Notes under the pieces: generated by a model
Database searches by the model: none
What the model saw: the letters and a program-made list of their open reading frames with translations, nothing else
Told to the model about the DNA's origin: nothing
Part shown: in pieces, positions 34,919 through 42,849 of the stretch
How positions within the stretch are numbered: the stretch's first letter is position 1
How the letters are laid out: each line of letters begins with the position of its first letter
Program-made: the position numbers and the translations under genes
DNA from: Archangium_A sp035910535
GTDB taxonomy: Bacteria; Myxococcota; Myxococcia; Myxococcales; Myxococcaceae
Direction: 5' to 3'
Length of the DNA stretch: 64,000 nucleotides
NCBI GenBank assembly: GCA_035910535.1
Contig: JAMHXF010000090.1
Location: 458,036-522,035, forward strand

Positions 34919-35092
34919 CTACGGGAGGCACATCGGGTCGGGCTGTGCGCACTCCTCGGGGTCCATGACGCAGCATTCATCGTTGCCGGGGCACGGTTCT
35001 CCCCCGAACGAACACGCCAGCAAGAGCTGCGTGCCCTCAACGCTGCGCGAAACGACCACTGGTCGCTCGTACCGCTTCTTCTCGACGCCCAT
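34919..35092 (-). CDS. 57-residue Cys-rich peptide, RiPP-precursor-like
   Basis: A short gene on the minus strand, ATG at 35092 and TAG at 34919-34921, with GAGGGG ~9 bases before the start. It abuts the stop of the convergent MOSC gene. The N-terminus MGVEKKRYERPVVVSRSVEG has the KKxYxxPxV pattern seen in leaders of ribosomally made, modified peptides. Then TQLLLACSF leads to a cysteine-rich core with six cysteines (CSF, CPG, CC, CAQ, CLP). The peptide has no signal sequence. No modifying enzyme is found nearby, so this is a candidate only. It could also be a small metal-binding protein. Confidence 0.55.
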   Translation of the reverse strand: MGVEKKRYERPVVVSRSVEGTQLLLACSFGGEPCPGNDECCVMDPEECAQPDPMCLP

Positions 35093-35198
35093 ATTCCGTT
35101 TTCCCCTCGCCCCCGAAAGCCGTCGCGGGTTCTACGTCTCGAGGGAAGGCGCGAGAAGTCAGGCGCGACCTGAGTCCGAAGTCGGTAACAATGTGCGC

Positions 35199-35543
35199 AT
35201 GTCTGACTGTCTCTTCTGTCGCATCGTCGCCGGCACCATCCCCTCCACGAAGGTCCACGAAGACGAGCTCTGCGTGGGCTTTCGTGACATCGCGCCGCAC
35301 GCGCCGGAGCACGTGCTCTTCATTCCCAAACGGCACCTCGCCACGTTGAACGAGCCCACCAGTGAAGATCGCGAGCTGCTGGGCCACCTGATGATCAGCG
35401 CCGCGAAGTTCGCGCGTGAAGCCGGCGTGGCCGACAGCGGCTACCGCGTGGTGATGAACACCAACGCCGACGCGGGGCAGACCGTCTTCCACATTCACCT
35501 GCACCTGCTCGCGGGCCGGAAGCTGGCCTGGCCGCCGGGCTGA
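35199..35543 (+). CDS. HIT-family (Hint-type) nucleotide hydrolase
   Basis: 114 residues from the ATG at 35199. SDCLFCRIVAG at the N-terminus and the histidine triad HIHLHLLAGR at the C-terminus are diagnostic. The size fits Hint/PKCI-type phosphoramidases, which cut AMP-lysine-like bonds. CLFC may bind a zinc ion as in many members. It starts 106 bases past the divergent peptide gene and 40 bases ahead of the next gene. Confidence 0.92.
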   Translation: MSDCLFCRIVAGTIPSTKVHEDELCVGFRDIAPHAPEHVLFIPKRHLATLNEPTSEDRELLGHLMISAAKFAREAGVADSGYRVVMNTNADAGQTVFHIHLHLLAGRKLAWPPG

Positions 35544-35583
35544 ATGTGTCGTCAACGGGCGACGGTGGTGCCACGCTCGCCCG

Positions 35584-36417
35584 ATGGCCCACCTCGACCT
35601 CATTCCCAAAAAAGACGTCTCGAGTTTCAGGAAGCTGGCCATCGGTACGTGGCAGACGGCCTACGACCCGACCGTCTACGGCACCATGCGCATCCGCATG
35701 GACAAGGCGCTCCACTACATCGAGCGCTTCCGTGAAGTGCACGGCGTGCGGCTCACCGTCACGCACCTCGTGGCCAAGGCCATCGCCGAGGGGCTCAAGA
35801 AGTGCCCCGACGCCAACGCGATTCTGCGCTTCAACAAGATCTACCTGCGCAAGCAGGTGACGTTGTCAGTGCTCGTGGTGCAGACGGATCAGGGCGACGG
35901 CAAGGTCGACCTCACGGCCGCGCGCATCGTCGACGCTGATCAGAAGTCGCTCAAAGAAATGGCGGCCGAGATGCAGGACGCTGTCGACAAGGTGCGCCTG
36001 CGCAAAGACAAGGCGCTCGAAGACAGCAAAGGCACCATTCAGAAGATGCCGTTCATGTTCATGAACGCGTTCCTGAAGCTGCTCGGCTTCCTCATGTACA
36101 CGTTGAACCTCGACCTCTCGTTTTTGGGCATGCCCAAAGACGCGTTCGGCGGCGTGACCATCACCAACGTCGGCAGCCTGGGCCTCGACGTCGCGTACGT
36201 GCCGCTGGTGCCGTACACCAACACGCCCATCTTCATCGCGCCCGGCGCCGTGCAAGACGTGCCCGTGGTCGAAGACGGCAAGGTCGTGCCCGGCAAGGTG
36301 ATGCACCTCAACGCGTCGTTCGACCACCGCTTCATCGACGGCTTTCACGCGGGGCAAATCGCCAAGACCGTGCGCGACATGATGGAGAACCCCTTCGAGC
36401 GCTTCGACCCGGTCTGA
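35584..36417 (+). CDS. 2-oxoacid dehydrogenase E2-type acyltransferase domain protein
   Basis: 277 residues, only the catalytic domain of the family. The active site DHRFIDGFHAGQ (DHRxxDG) is near the C-terminus, and the family strand GVTITNVGSLG is present. There is no lipoyl or E1-binding domain, so it cannot be a normal pyruvate dehydrogenase component on its own. Similar stand-alone domains occur in Actinobacteria and Myxococcota and may acylate other substrates. A long insertion around 145-180 is hydrophobic (FMFMNAFLKLLGFLMY). Confidence 0.82.
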   Translation: MAHLDLIPKKDVSSFRKLAIGTWQTAYDPTVYGTMRIRMDKALHYIERFREVHGVRLTVTHLVAKAIAEGLKKCPDANAILRFNKIYLRKQVTLSVLVVQTDQGDGKVDLTAARIVDADQKSLKEMAAEMQDAVDKVRLRKDKALEDSKGTIQKMPFMFMNAFLKLLGFLMYTLNLDLSFLGMPKDAFGGVTITNVGSLGLDVAYVPLVPYTNTPIFIAPGAVQDVPVVEDGKVVPGKVMHLNASFDHRFIDGFHAGQIAKTVRDMMENPFERFDPV

Positions 36418-36424
36418 TTCACCT

Positions 36425-36441
36425 GATCAGCTGGGCTGATC
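36425..36441. terminator. Small hairpin after the E2-type gene
   Basis: GATCAGC, loop TGG, GCTGATC forms a perfect 7-bp stem 8 bases behind the stop at 36417. No T-run follows, so it is at most a weak terminator. Confidence 0.4.
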
Positions 36442-36462
36442 CGGGGCAGAACGGGACAAAGT

Positions 36463-36477
36463 TGACATTGATTCTCA
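36463..36477 (+). promoter_or_regulatory. Fur-box-like operator overlapping a -35 element
   Basis: TGACATTGATTCTCA matches 11 of 14 positions of the 7-1-7 Fur consensus (TGATAAT-N-ATTATCA). It overlaps TTGACA (36462-36467), a perfect -35 hexamer, 31 bases before the first gene of an imelysin operon. The -10 is not clear. The location fits iron repression of the genes behind it. Confidence 0.55.
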
Positions 36478-36498
36478 AATTCGCCTAAGCGCGGCGGC

Positions 36499-36702
36499 AT
36501 GCATTCCACCGTGGAGCTGTTGGCGCAGAGCCCTTGCGCGAAGGTCACGCGTTGTGACGGCGGCCATCTTCACCTGACGGTCGGCCCGGTTTCGGTCTGC
36601 ATGGAGCCCGACGTCTTTCGCGCCGTGATGATGACGATGCGCGAAGCGGCCGCGCGCATCGAAGCGGTGGCGACGCCAGCGCAGCCTCAGGTTCGTCATT
36701 GA
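36499..36702 (+). CDS. Small protein, first gene of the putative iron operon
   Basis: 67 residues. GGHLHLTVGPVSVCMEPDVF followed by an amphipathic helix (RAVMMTMREAAARIEAV) is a small alpha/beta protein. The stop overlaps the TTG start of the di-haem gene, and the gene follows a Fur-box-like site. I have no firm family. It may be a small regulator or carrier in iron metabolism, which is an inference from position. Confidence 0.6.
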   Translation: MHSTVELLAQSPCAKVTRCDGGHLHLTVGPVSVCMEPDVFRAVMMTMREAAARIEAVATPAQPQVRH

Positions 36703-37889
36703 AGAAGCTGGCTCTGTTGCTCGGGCTCGCGGCTTGCGGGCCGGTTCCGACGCCGCCCGAGACGCGGAGCGACACGTCGTCAGACCTCCCCATCGCCAAC
36801 CTCGAGGCTGAGTGGCAGTTGGCCTTCGACGAGGGCGACGCGCTCTTCGACACGCCGTTTCGTGAAGCCGACGGGCTGGGGCCTCTCTACATCCGCACGT
36901 CGTGCGTGAGCTGTCACCGCGCCGCAGCGCGTGGCCCGGGGGTCGTTGAACGGCTGCTGCAGGTCGACGCCGACGGTTCGCCGACGCCCGGTCAGCCGGC
37001 GTTGCCGTACGGCAGCGTGGTGCGCCCGTTCGCGACGTCGGGAGCGCGCCCGTTGCTCGCGCCGGCCCGCGATGATGTGAAGGTCTCTCGCCGTGCCGGC
37101 ATTCCCGTCATGGGCCGCGGGTGGATGGAGGCCGTCGCCGACGAAGAAATCGAGCGCATCGAGGCTGAACAGGCGCTGCGCACCGACGGCGTTTCGGGCC
37201 GCATCAACCGCGTGGTGTGGCTCAGCGAGCCCAACGACGACGCGCGCTTTCACCAGCACCGCATCGGCGACGTGGTCATCGGCCGCTTCGGGTTGAAGGC
37301 GCGCCAGCCGTTGCTCGACGACTTTTCCGCCGACGCGCTGCAGGGCGACATGGGGCTCACGTCTCCGCTGCGCCCGCGCGAAGTGCCCAACGCCGAGGGC
37401 CTCATCGACGACGGTCACCCCGGCATCGACGCCACGATGGCGCAGGTGAACGCGCTGACCGACTACGTGCGCCTCATCGCCATTCCGGTACGCAAGAAGG
37501 TGAACCCGCTGGGCGAAGAGCGCTTCAACCAGGCCGGGTGTGCGACCTGCCACGTTCCGTCACTGCGCACGCGCGCCGACTACCCGATTCCGCAGCTCGC
37601 CAACGCCGAGGCGGCCATCTTCACCGACCTGCTGTTGCACGACATGGGGCCCTCGCTCGCCGACGGTCTCACCGATGTCCAGGCAGGCCCGAGCGAGTGG
37701 CGCACGGCGCCGCTCATCGGCGTGCGTTTTCTGACTGCCTTTCTGCACGATGGCCGAGCGGCCACCGTCGACGAGGCCATCCGCATGCACGGGGCGGACG
37801 GCAGCGAAGCGAAAGTTTCCGTGGAAACCTATACAGCGCTGGCTGATGACGACCGGGCCGCGCTGCTCGACTACGTGTCGTCATTGTGA
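36699..37889 (+). CDS. Di-haem oxidoreductase (putative thiol oxidoreductase) lipoprotein
   Basis: 396 residues. Start TTG 36699 overlapping the preceding stop (TTGA). MKKLALLLGLAACGPVP has a lipobox (LAAC). Two c-type haem sites, CVSCH and CATCH, are present with the pattern of the DHOR family (RPLLAPARDDVKVSRRAGIP and LTDVQAGPSEWRTAPLIGVRF). The family is normally found with imelysin proteins, as here. Predicted to sit in the periplasm and move electrons. Confidence 0.82.
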   Translation: MKKLALLLGLAACGPVPTPPETRSDTSSDLPIANLEAEWQLAFDEGDALFDTPFREADGLGPLYIRTSCVSCHRAAARGPGVVERLLQVDADGSPTPGQPALPYGSVVRPFATSGARPLLAPARDDVKVSRRAGIPVMGRGWMEAVADEEIERIEAEQALRTDGVSGRINRVVWLSEPNDDARFHQHRIGDVVIGRFGLKARQPLLDDFSADALQGDMGLTSPLRPREVPNAEGLIDDGHPGIDATMAQVNALTDYVRLIAIPVRKKVNPLGEERFNQAGCATCHVPSLRTRADYPIPQLANAEAAIFTDLLLHDMGPSLADGLTDVQAGPSEWRTAPLIGVRFLTAFLHDGRAATVDEAIRMHGADGSEAKVSVETYTALADDDRAALLDYVSSL

Positions 37890-38911
37890 GTTTGAACATC
37901 ATGCGTTTGCGTCTCCTGCTTCCCGCCGTTTCCATCTTCGCCGCCGCCTGCACGCCTCCTGAAGAGGGCGCGTTGACCGACACCAAGGCGTACGTCACGA
38001 CGAACATCGACGGCTTCGTCGCTGCGTCGACGGCCCTGTGCGCCGCGGCGCCCGCGCCCGACGCCGATGGTTGGAACGCGACGGCCGACGCCGCTGCGGT
38101 CGCCACCATGAAGACCGAGTGGAAGAAGGCCCGCATCGCGTACGAGCGCGTCGAAGGGTCCATCGCGGTGCTCTTCCCCGAGCTCGATGCGGCGACCGAC
38201 GAGCGCTACGACGGCTTCCTCGAGAACGACACCGACACCAACCTGTTCGACGACCAGGTCGTCACCGGCGTGCACGGCATCGAGCGCATCCTCTGGAGCG
38301 ACTCGATTCCCACCTCGGTCGTCGAGTTCGAAGAGGGCCTGGGCACCAAGTACGTCGCCGCCGCGTTCCCGAAGACTGAGGCCGAAGCGCGTGACTTCAA
38401 AGAGAAGCTCTGCGCGAAGCTCGTGGCCGACGCGACGACCATGAAGAACGACTACGCGCCGCTCGCGCTCGACACGTCGGCGGCGTTCCGCGGCGTCATC
38501 GGCTCGATGGAAGAGCAGCTCGAGAAGACGACCTTCGCGGCGACCGGCGAAGAAGAGTCGCGCTACGCCCGCCACACGCTGGCCGACATGCGCGCCAACC
38601 TCGAGGGTGCGCGCGCGACGTACGACGCGTTCCGCCCGTGGGTGCAGTCGAAGGGGCAGGGCGACCTCGACAAGAAGATCTCCGACGGCCTCGCGCGCGT
38701 GAAGGCCGCGTTCGACGCGGTGTCCGGTGAAGCGCTGCCCACGCCGCCCACGACGTGGAGCTCGGTGAACCCGTCTGAAGCCGACCGCGAGACCGAGTTC
38801 GGCAAGCTCTTCACGCTCGTCGAGAACGAGACGAAGACCGAGGGCGACGCGCTCGTCGCCAACATGCTGAAGGTCGCCGAGTCGCTCGGCATTCCTTCGC
38901 TGCCGGAATAA
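37886..38911 (+). CDS. Imelysin-family (EfeO/IrpA-like) lipoprotein
   Basis: 341 residues from GTG 37886, overlapping the previous stop. ATG 37901 gives the better lipoprotein signal, MRLRLLLPAVSIFAAACTPP. The helical body has the imelysin GxHxxE motif as VVTGVHGIERILW and a C-terminal four-helix repeat (MKNDYAPLALDTSAAFRG). Imelysins bind iron at the surface or periplasm and are Fur-controlled in other bacteria. Close packing with the di-haem gene supports a shared iron or haem role. Confidence 0.85.
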   Translation: MSLNIMRLRLLLPAVSIFAAACTPPEEGALTDTKAYVTTNIDGFVAASTALCAAAPAPDADGWNATADAAAVATMKTEWKKARIAYERVEGSIAVLFPELDAATDERYDGFLENDTDTNLFDDQVVTGVHGIERILWSDSIPTSVVEFEEGLGTKYVAAAFPKTEAEARDFKEKLCAKLVADATTMKNDYAPLALDTSAAFRGVIGSMEEQLEKTTFAATGEEESRYARHTLADMRANLEGARATYDAFRPWVQSKGQGDLDKKISDGLARVKAAFDAVSGEALPTPPTTWSSVNPSEADRETEFGKLFTLVENETKTEGDALVANMLKVAESLGIPSLPE

Positions 38912-38924
38912 CAAGAGGTTCTCC

Positions 38925-39419
38925 ATGCGGTACGCGGTTGCCCTGTTGGTGTGTTTCGTCGCGGGTTGTGGCTCTGAAATGCCGCCGCCCGCGCCGTCTG
39001 GCTTCATCGCGCTCGACCGCGACTTCGCGGGCTACGAGCGCTGGGAAGTGAAGGCCTTCGAAGGGGTCTTCGTCGACGAAGCGCACACCGCAGGCCCGCG
39101 CCGCGTGTTCTTGAACAAGCGCCCGCCGGAGGGCTCGACTGAGTTCCCGGTGGGCACCATCTTCGTGAAGGAGTTGGACTTCACGACCTTCGCGATGGTC
39201 AAGCGCGGCAACGGCTACAACGCCAATGGCGCGCACGGTTGGGAGTGGTTCGAGCTCACGCGCGACGCGAACGAAATCACGCGCATCAAGTGGCGAGGGC
39301 TCGGGCCTCCGCTGGGCGAGAACTACTCGAAGTCGGGGCAGACCTGTAACGACTGCCACGCCGCGGTGACTACGAATGACTCGGTGATGACGCCAGACTT
39401 CCGGCTCTCACCTCCGTAG
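38925..39419 (+). CDS. P460-like single-haem cytochrome lipoprotein
   Basis: 164 residues. MRYAVALLVCFVAGCGSEM contains a lipobox. The C-terminal TCNDCHAAV is a CxxCH haem site, and the preceding FVKELDFTTFAMVKRGNGYN, GWEWFELTR pattern is that of cytochrome P460-like proteins. AAGAGG precedes the start. It is 13 bases behind the imelysin gene and probably the last gene of the operon. Confidence 0.75.
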   Translation: MRYAVALLVCFVAGCGSEMPPPAPSGFIALDRDFAGYERWEVKAFEGVFVDEAHTAGPRRVFLNKRPPEGSTEFPVGTIFVKELDFTTFAMVKRGNGYNANGAHGWEWFELTRDANEITRIKWRGLGPPLGENYSKSGQTCNDCHAAVTTNDSVMTPDFRLSPP

Positions 39420-39465
39420 CGCGCGTACTGGACAGCGGTGTCCGCTTCCGCACATCGTGCGGTGC

Positions 39466-40128
39466 ATGGCTGAGTCGATGACGTTGCCTGAAGAGCTGCC
39501 GCGCGCGACTTCGTTCCTCCAGCGGCTGTTCGTTTCGTTCAAGACGCTGCTGGTGTTGAAGAACGAAGCGGCGAACCCGCGCCTCGCGTGGTTGCTGCAC
39601 ACCGCGATGGACGACGGTCGTTACGAAGCGCTCGGTCGCGAGCTGAACGCGACGAACGCCGAGCTGTTCTCGGCGCCGCGCACCGTGCCGGAGCCGACGC
39701 TCGAGCGGCTCGCCGCGTACCCCGAAGGAACGCTGGCGAGGGTGTTCTCGGGCTACTTCCAGGCGAACCGCATCTTCCCGTTTACGCACGAGTACCCGGT
39801 GCAGAGCAGAGCCGACGTTCTCTACAAGCGGTACCGCGAGACGCACGACATCCACCACATGCTGACGGGCTACGCCATCGACGAGTTCGGAGAGGTCGAG
39901 ATCCAGGCCTTCTACATCGGCAATCTCGGGCTCCGTCATGCGCGGCTCATCGTCACGTTCGGGCTGCCGTACCTGTGCTTTCAGCAACGCTCGATTGGCA
40001 AGGTCGTGCGGCGCCTCGTCGCTGCGTACCGCCGCGGCAAGAAGTCGCGGAACGTGCTCACGCTGCCCTACGAAGAAATGTGGAGCGTGCCGGTCGCCGA
40101 GTTGACCGCGCGCTACTGCCCGGCCTGA
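39466..40128 (+). CDS. COQ4-like protein
   Basis: 220 residues from the ATG at 39466. RETHDIHHMLTGYAIDEFGE is the HDxxHx(11)E metal motif of COQ4, which in eukaryotes organises ubiquinone synthesis. Upstream SFKTLLVLKNEAANPRLAWLL fits the N-terminal helices. Bacterial homologues are often found without other ubiquinone genes, as here. Role unknown. Confidence 0.7.
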   Translation: MAESMTLPEELPRATSFLQRLFVSFKTLLVLKNEAANPRLAWLLHTAMDDGRYEALGRELNATNAELFSAPRTVPEPTLERLAAYPEGTLARVFSGYFQANRIFPFTHEYPVQSRADVLYKRYRETHDIHHMLTGYAIDEFGEVEIQAFYIGNLGLRHARLIVTFGLPYLCFQQRSIGKVVRRLVAAYRRGKKSRNVLTLPYEEMWSVPVAELTARYCPA

Positions 40129-40133
40129 GCGCG

Positions 40134-40514
40134 ATGGCGCGCGCGACGAAGACGTTCCTCATGGGGCTCGGGCTGCTCTTCTTCTCCGTCTTCGGTGGCG
40201 TGGGCGGCGTGCTGTTGTTCGCCTTCAGCCGTGGCGCGCCTGACAACGTGGTGGCCGCTGAAGCGTTGGTGCGCGCGCAGAACGACGCGGCCCTCGTCGC
40301 GCTGCTGGGCAGCCCCATGAAGCTGGGCTTCGGAGGCACCTCAAGCGCCTCGCGCGCCGCCTCGTACGACGGCCCCATCGAAGGGCCGAACGGCCGCGGC
40401 ACGCTGCGCGCGGTGGGCTTCAAGGTCGACCGAGGTTGGGAATACGTGGTGCTGGAGGTCGAGAGCGGGGGCCGCACTTTCGACCTCCTCGCCCCTGCAG
40501 AGACTCGACCTTAG
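40134..40514 (+). CDS. Coa1/TIM21-like single-pass membrane protein (first of two)
   Basis: 126 residues. FLMGLGLLFFSVFGGVGGVLLFAF is one membrane segment. The exported domain has LVRAQNDAALVALLGSPMK and the GRGTLRAVGFKVDRGWEYV strand pair of the cytochrome-oxidase-assembly-factor Coa1 family. Starts 6 bases after the COQ4-like gene. A paralogue follows at 40524. Confidence 0.65.
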   Translation: MARATKTFLMGLGLLFFSVFGGVGGVLLFAFSRGAPDNVVAAEALVRAQNDAALVALLGSPMKLGFGGTSSASRAASYDGPIEGPNGRGTLRAVGFKVDRGWEYVVLEVESGGRTFDLLAPAETRP

Positions 40515-40523
40515 AGTCTCTTC

Positions 40524-40979
40524 ATGACGCCCCAACCCGATGCGCCTGTGCAGCAGCAGTCGTGGTTCGCCCGAAACTGGAAGTGGGTCATTCCCATTGG
40601 CTGCCTGGTGCCGATGTTGTGCTGCGGCAGCTTCGTCGCGGCCACGTACTTCGGCATCTCGTCGATGATTGAGCACAGCACTGCCTTCAAAGACGCGATG
40701 GTGCTCGCCGGTTCCAACTCCGAGGTCGAGCGCCTGCTGGGCACGCCGTTGAAGGCGGGCATGGGCGTGACTGGCAAGATCAGCGAGAGCAACGGCACCG
40801 GCTCTGCCGACTTCCGCGTGCCGATCTCCGGCCCGAAGGGGAAGGGCACGCTGCACGTCGTCGCTGCGGCGCTCAAGCCTGACCAGTGGGTGTTGTCTGA
40901 AGCCGAGATTTCGCTCCCGGGTGGCCAGAGCATCGACCTGCTCGAGCAAGCAGCGCCCGCCCCCGACGCCGATGATTGA
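40524..40979 (+). CDS. Coa1/TIM21-like single-pass membrane protein (second of two)
   Basis: 151 residues with a proline/glutamine-rich start, then the segment WVIPIGCLVPMLCCGSFVAATYF. The domain MVLAGSNSEVERLLGTPLKAG and KGKGTLHVVAAALKPDQW matches the gene at 40134. It is a tandem copy. Its stop overlaps the ATG of the next gene by eight bases. Confidence 0.65.
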   Translation: MTPQPDAPVQQQSWFARNWKWVIPIGCLVPMLCCGSFVAATYFGISSMIEHSTAFKDAMVLAGSNSEVERLLGTPLKAGMGVTGKISESNGTGSADFRVPISGPKGKGTLHVVAAALKPDQWVLSEAEISLPGGQSIDLLEQAAPAPDADD

Positions 40980-42849
40980 GCGCGCGCTGGCGTTGGCGGT
41001 GCTGCTCCCATTCGTGGCGCATGCGGAGCTGCCGCAGTCGTCGAAGTGGTCGTGGTCGGTGGTCAGTGGCGGCGGTATTTCAGGGCGCTTCCTGTTGTTC
41101 ATGGAGAGCGACAAGCCGGCGCCCCGAAAAGCGCGCGAGTGGTGGACCGTCGAGACCGGCGCGCGTGACGCAGACGGCAAGACGCCGTTGACGCTCACGG
41201 TTCGCACGGCGAGCTCGCAGCAGAAGACGACGTTCACCACGTGGACCGAGAACGGCGTCGCGATGTTCGTCGACGCAGAGCGCGCCCAGGCGCGCGAGTT
41301 GGTGACGCGAGCCGTGCCGCCGCGCGTGTTGTCGATGGAGCGCGTGTGGTGTGCCTCGCCGTTGCTCGGGCCATTTGAAGGGACGTGCGCGGGCCGTGCG
41401 GGTGGTCCGCTCCATCAGCCGGAGCTCCCGCTCGTCGTGGTGGTGAATGCGGAGACGGGGCGCACCAAAGACACGCTCGCGGCGTTGGCCATCGGTGTGC
41501 TCTCGGGGATGGTGGTGCTGCCCGGCCACAACGACACGTCAGTCGTCGCGAGGATGGATTCGCCGCCGGCCCCGCGCCTCGAGAGGTCGCTCGAGACGTG
41601 GCGCAAGAGCGCCCACACGCTGGCAGCGCTCGAGAAGTTGCGCCTCGGCAGCCAGGTCGACGCAGAGTCGCTCGGCGCGTTGTTGGTGCTCGCAGGTTCA
41701 CCTTCGCTCGAGCTGGTGACGGCGCTGGTGCAGCGCGCGCCGGAGCTCGACCGCTGGCCGCTGTTGCGCCTGGCTCGGCAGACAGGGGTCGATGACGCGG
41801 CGCTGACGCGGGTCGTCGCGCGGTTGGCGGCGGCCGACGCGCTGCACGCCGCGACGACTGACGAAGCGCGCGCGCTGCAGGCGTCTGCGTTGAAGAGCGT
41901 CGAGGCGCGGTGGCTCAGCGGCATCGAAGGCGTGCTCTCGGGGTCGATGCCCACGCTGCGCGCGGTGGCGAGTGGTGCCGAGGCGCTCGACGCCGCCGCG
42001 CTGCGTGCGTTGAAGACCGCGCCGCTCGCCGAAGGTGAAGGCGCGGCGCTGGCGGTGTTGTTGCCGCAGGCGGTGCTGCAAAAGTCACTCCCCGACTTCA
42101 TCGAGCGGCTCTCCGACGACGAAGGGCTCGCCGTCATCGCGCGCGAATCACCCGACGCCGCGCTGGCCTCGTTGCGTCGCGTGCCGTCGTGGGTCGACCG
42201 GGTGCTGCGCGGCCCGCGCGCCGAAGCGCTTTTGCACACGCTCTCGTTCGACGCGCCGCGCGTGAAGTTGCTCGACGACGTGCTGCTCCGCGCGAAGCCG
42301 CACGAGCTGCCGACGCTGCTCGTCACTGGCATGAAGGCGATGACCTTCGACGGCGGAAGGCTGGAGCTGCTGCGCAAGTGGAAAGCGACGACGCAGCTGA
42401 CGCCTTCGCAGCGGCTCGAGGTGCTTGAGCTCCTGCGCTCCGACGCGGAGCGCTCTGAAGGCGCGCGCTTGTTGCTGGCCGAGACCGCGGGCGAGGAGCG
42501 ACGCGCGCTGCTGCTGACGTGGCTCCGGCGAACGTCGAACGCAGACCGACGACTCGAGGTCTTGCAGAGCGAGGCGCCGCAGCTCGAGCTCGTGGAGGCG
42601 CGCGAGCTGTACGAAACGTTCACCTTCGGAGACGCGAAGCGTCGCGTGGCGCCGGTGCTGCTCTCGCTGGTACCAGAAGCCTCGCGCAGCGAGCTCTTCG
42701 TCGACCTCGTGGCGCAGATGCCCTTCGACGACGGGAAGCTCGAGTTGCTGAAGCTGCCCCAGGCGCCGAAGTTGACGCAGGCGCAGCAGGCGCGCGTGTT
42801 GAAGGCCTTCGCGTTTCACGCCGAGAAGGCGCGCGCGTTGTTGAAGTAG
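40972..42849 (+). CDS. Large periplasmic protein with C-terminal DUF4476-like repeats
   Basis: 625 residues from the ATG at 40972. MIERALALAVLLPFVAHA is a signal peptide. The C-terminal ~200 residues hold helical repeats such as AMTFDGGRLELLRKW, and QMPFDDGKLELLKLPQAPKL, which resemble DUF4476. The centre is alanine/leucine-rich and helical. Its stop abuts the convergent amidohydrolase. No catalytic motif was found. Confidence 0.55.
   Translation: MIERALALAVLLPFVAHAELPQSSKWSWSVVSGGGISGRFLLFMESDKPAPRKAREWWTVETGARDADGKTPLTLTVRTASSQQKTTFTTWTENGVAMFVDAERAQARELVTRAVPPRVLSMERVWCASPLLGPFEGTCAGRAGGPLHQPELPLVVVVNAETGRTKDTLAALAIGVLSGMVVLPGHNDTSVVARMDSPPAPRLERSLETWRKSAHTLAALEKLRLGSQVDAESLGALLVLAGSPSLELVTALVQRAPELDRWPLLRLARQTGVDDAALTRVVARLAAADALHAATTDEARALQASALKSVEARWLSGIEGVLSGSMPTLRAVASGAEALDAAALRALKTAPLAEGEGAALAVLLPQAVLQKSLPDFIERLSDDEGLAVIARESPDAALASLRRVPSWVDRVLRGPRAEALLHTLSFDAPRVKLLDDVLLRAKPHELPTLLVTGMKAMTFDGGRLELLRKWKATTQLTPSQRLEVLELLRSDAERSEGARLLLAETAGEERRALLLTWLRRTSNADRRLEVLQSEAPQLELVEARELYETFTFGDAKRRVAPVLLSLVPEASRSELFVDLVAQMPFDDGKLELLKLPQAPKLTQAQQARVLKAFAFHAEKARALLK

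Noticed and set aside
34919..35092. Calling the small peptide a lasso peptide outright
   Set aside because: The YxxPxL...G...T leader pattern is only partly met, and no lasso cyclase or protease gene is present nearby.
35395..35642. Reverse-strand frames over the HIT gene
   Set aside because: Compositional shadows. The sense frame has an unambiguous histidine triad.
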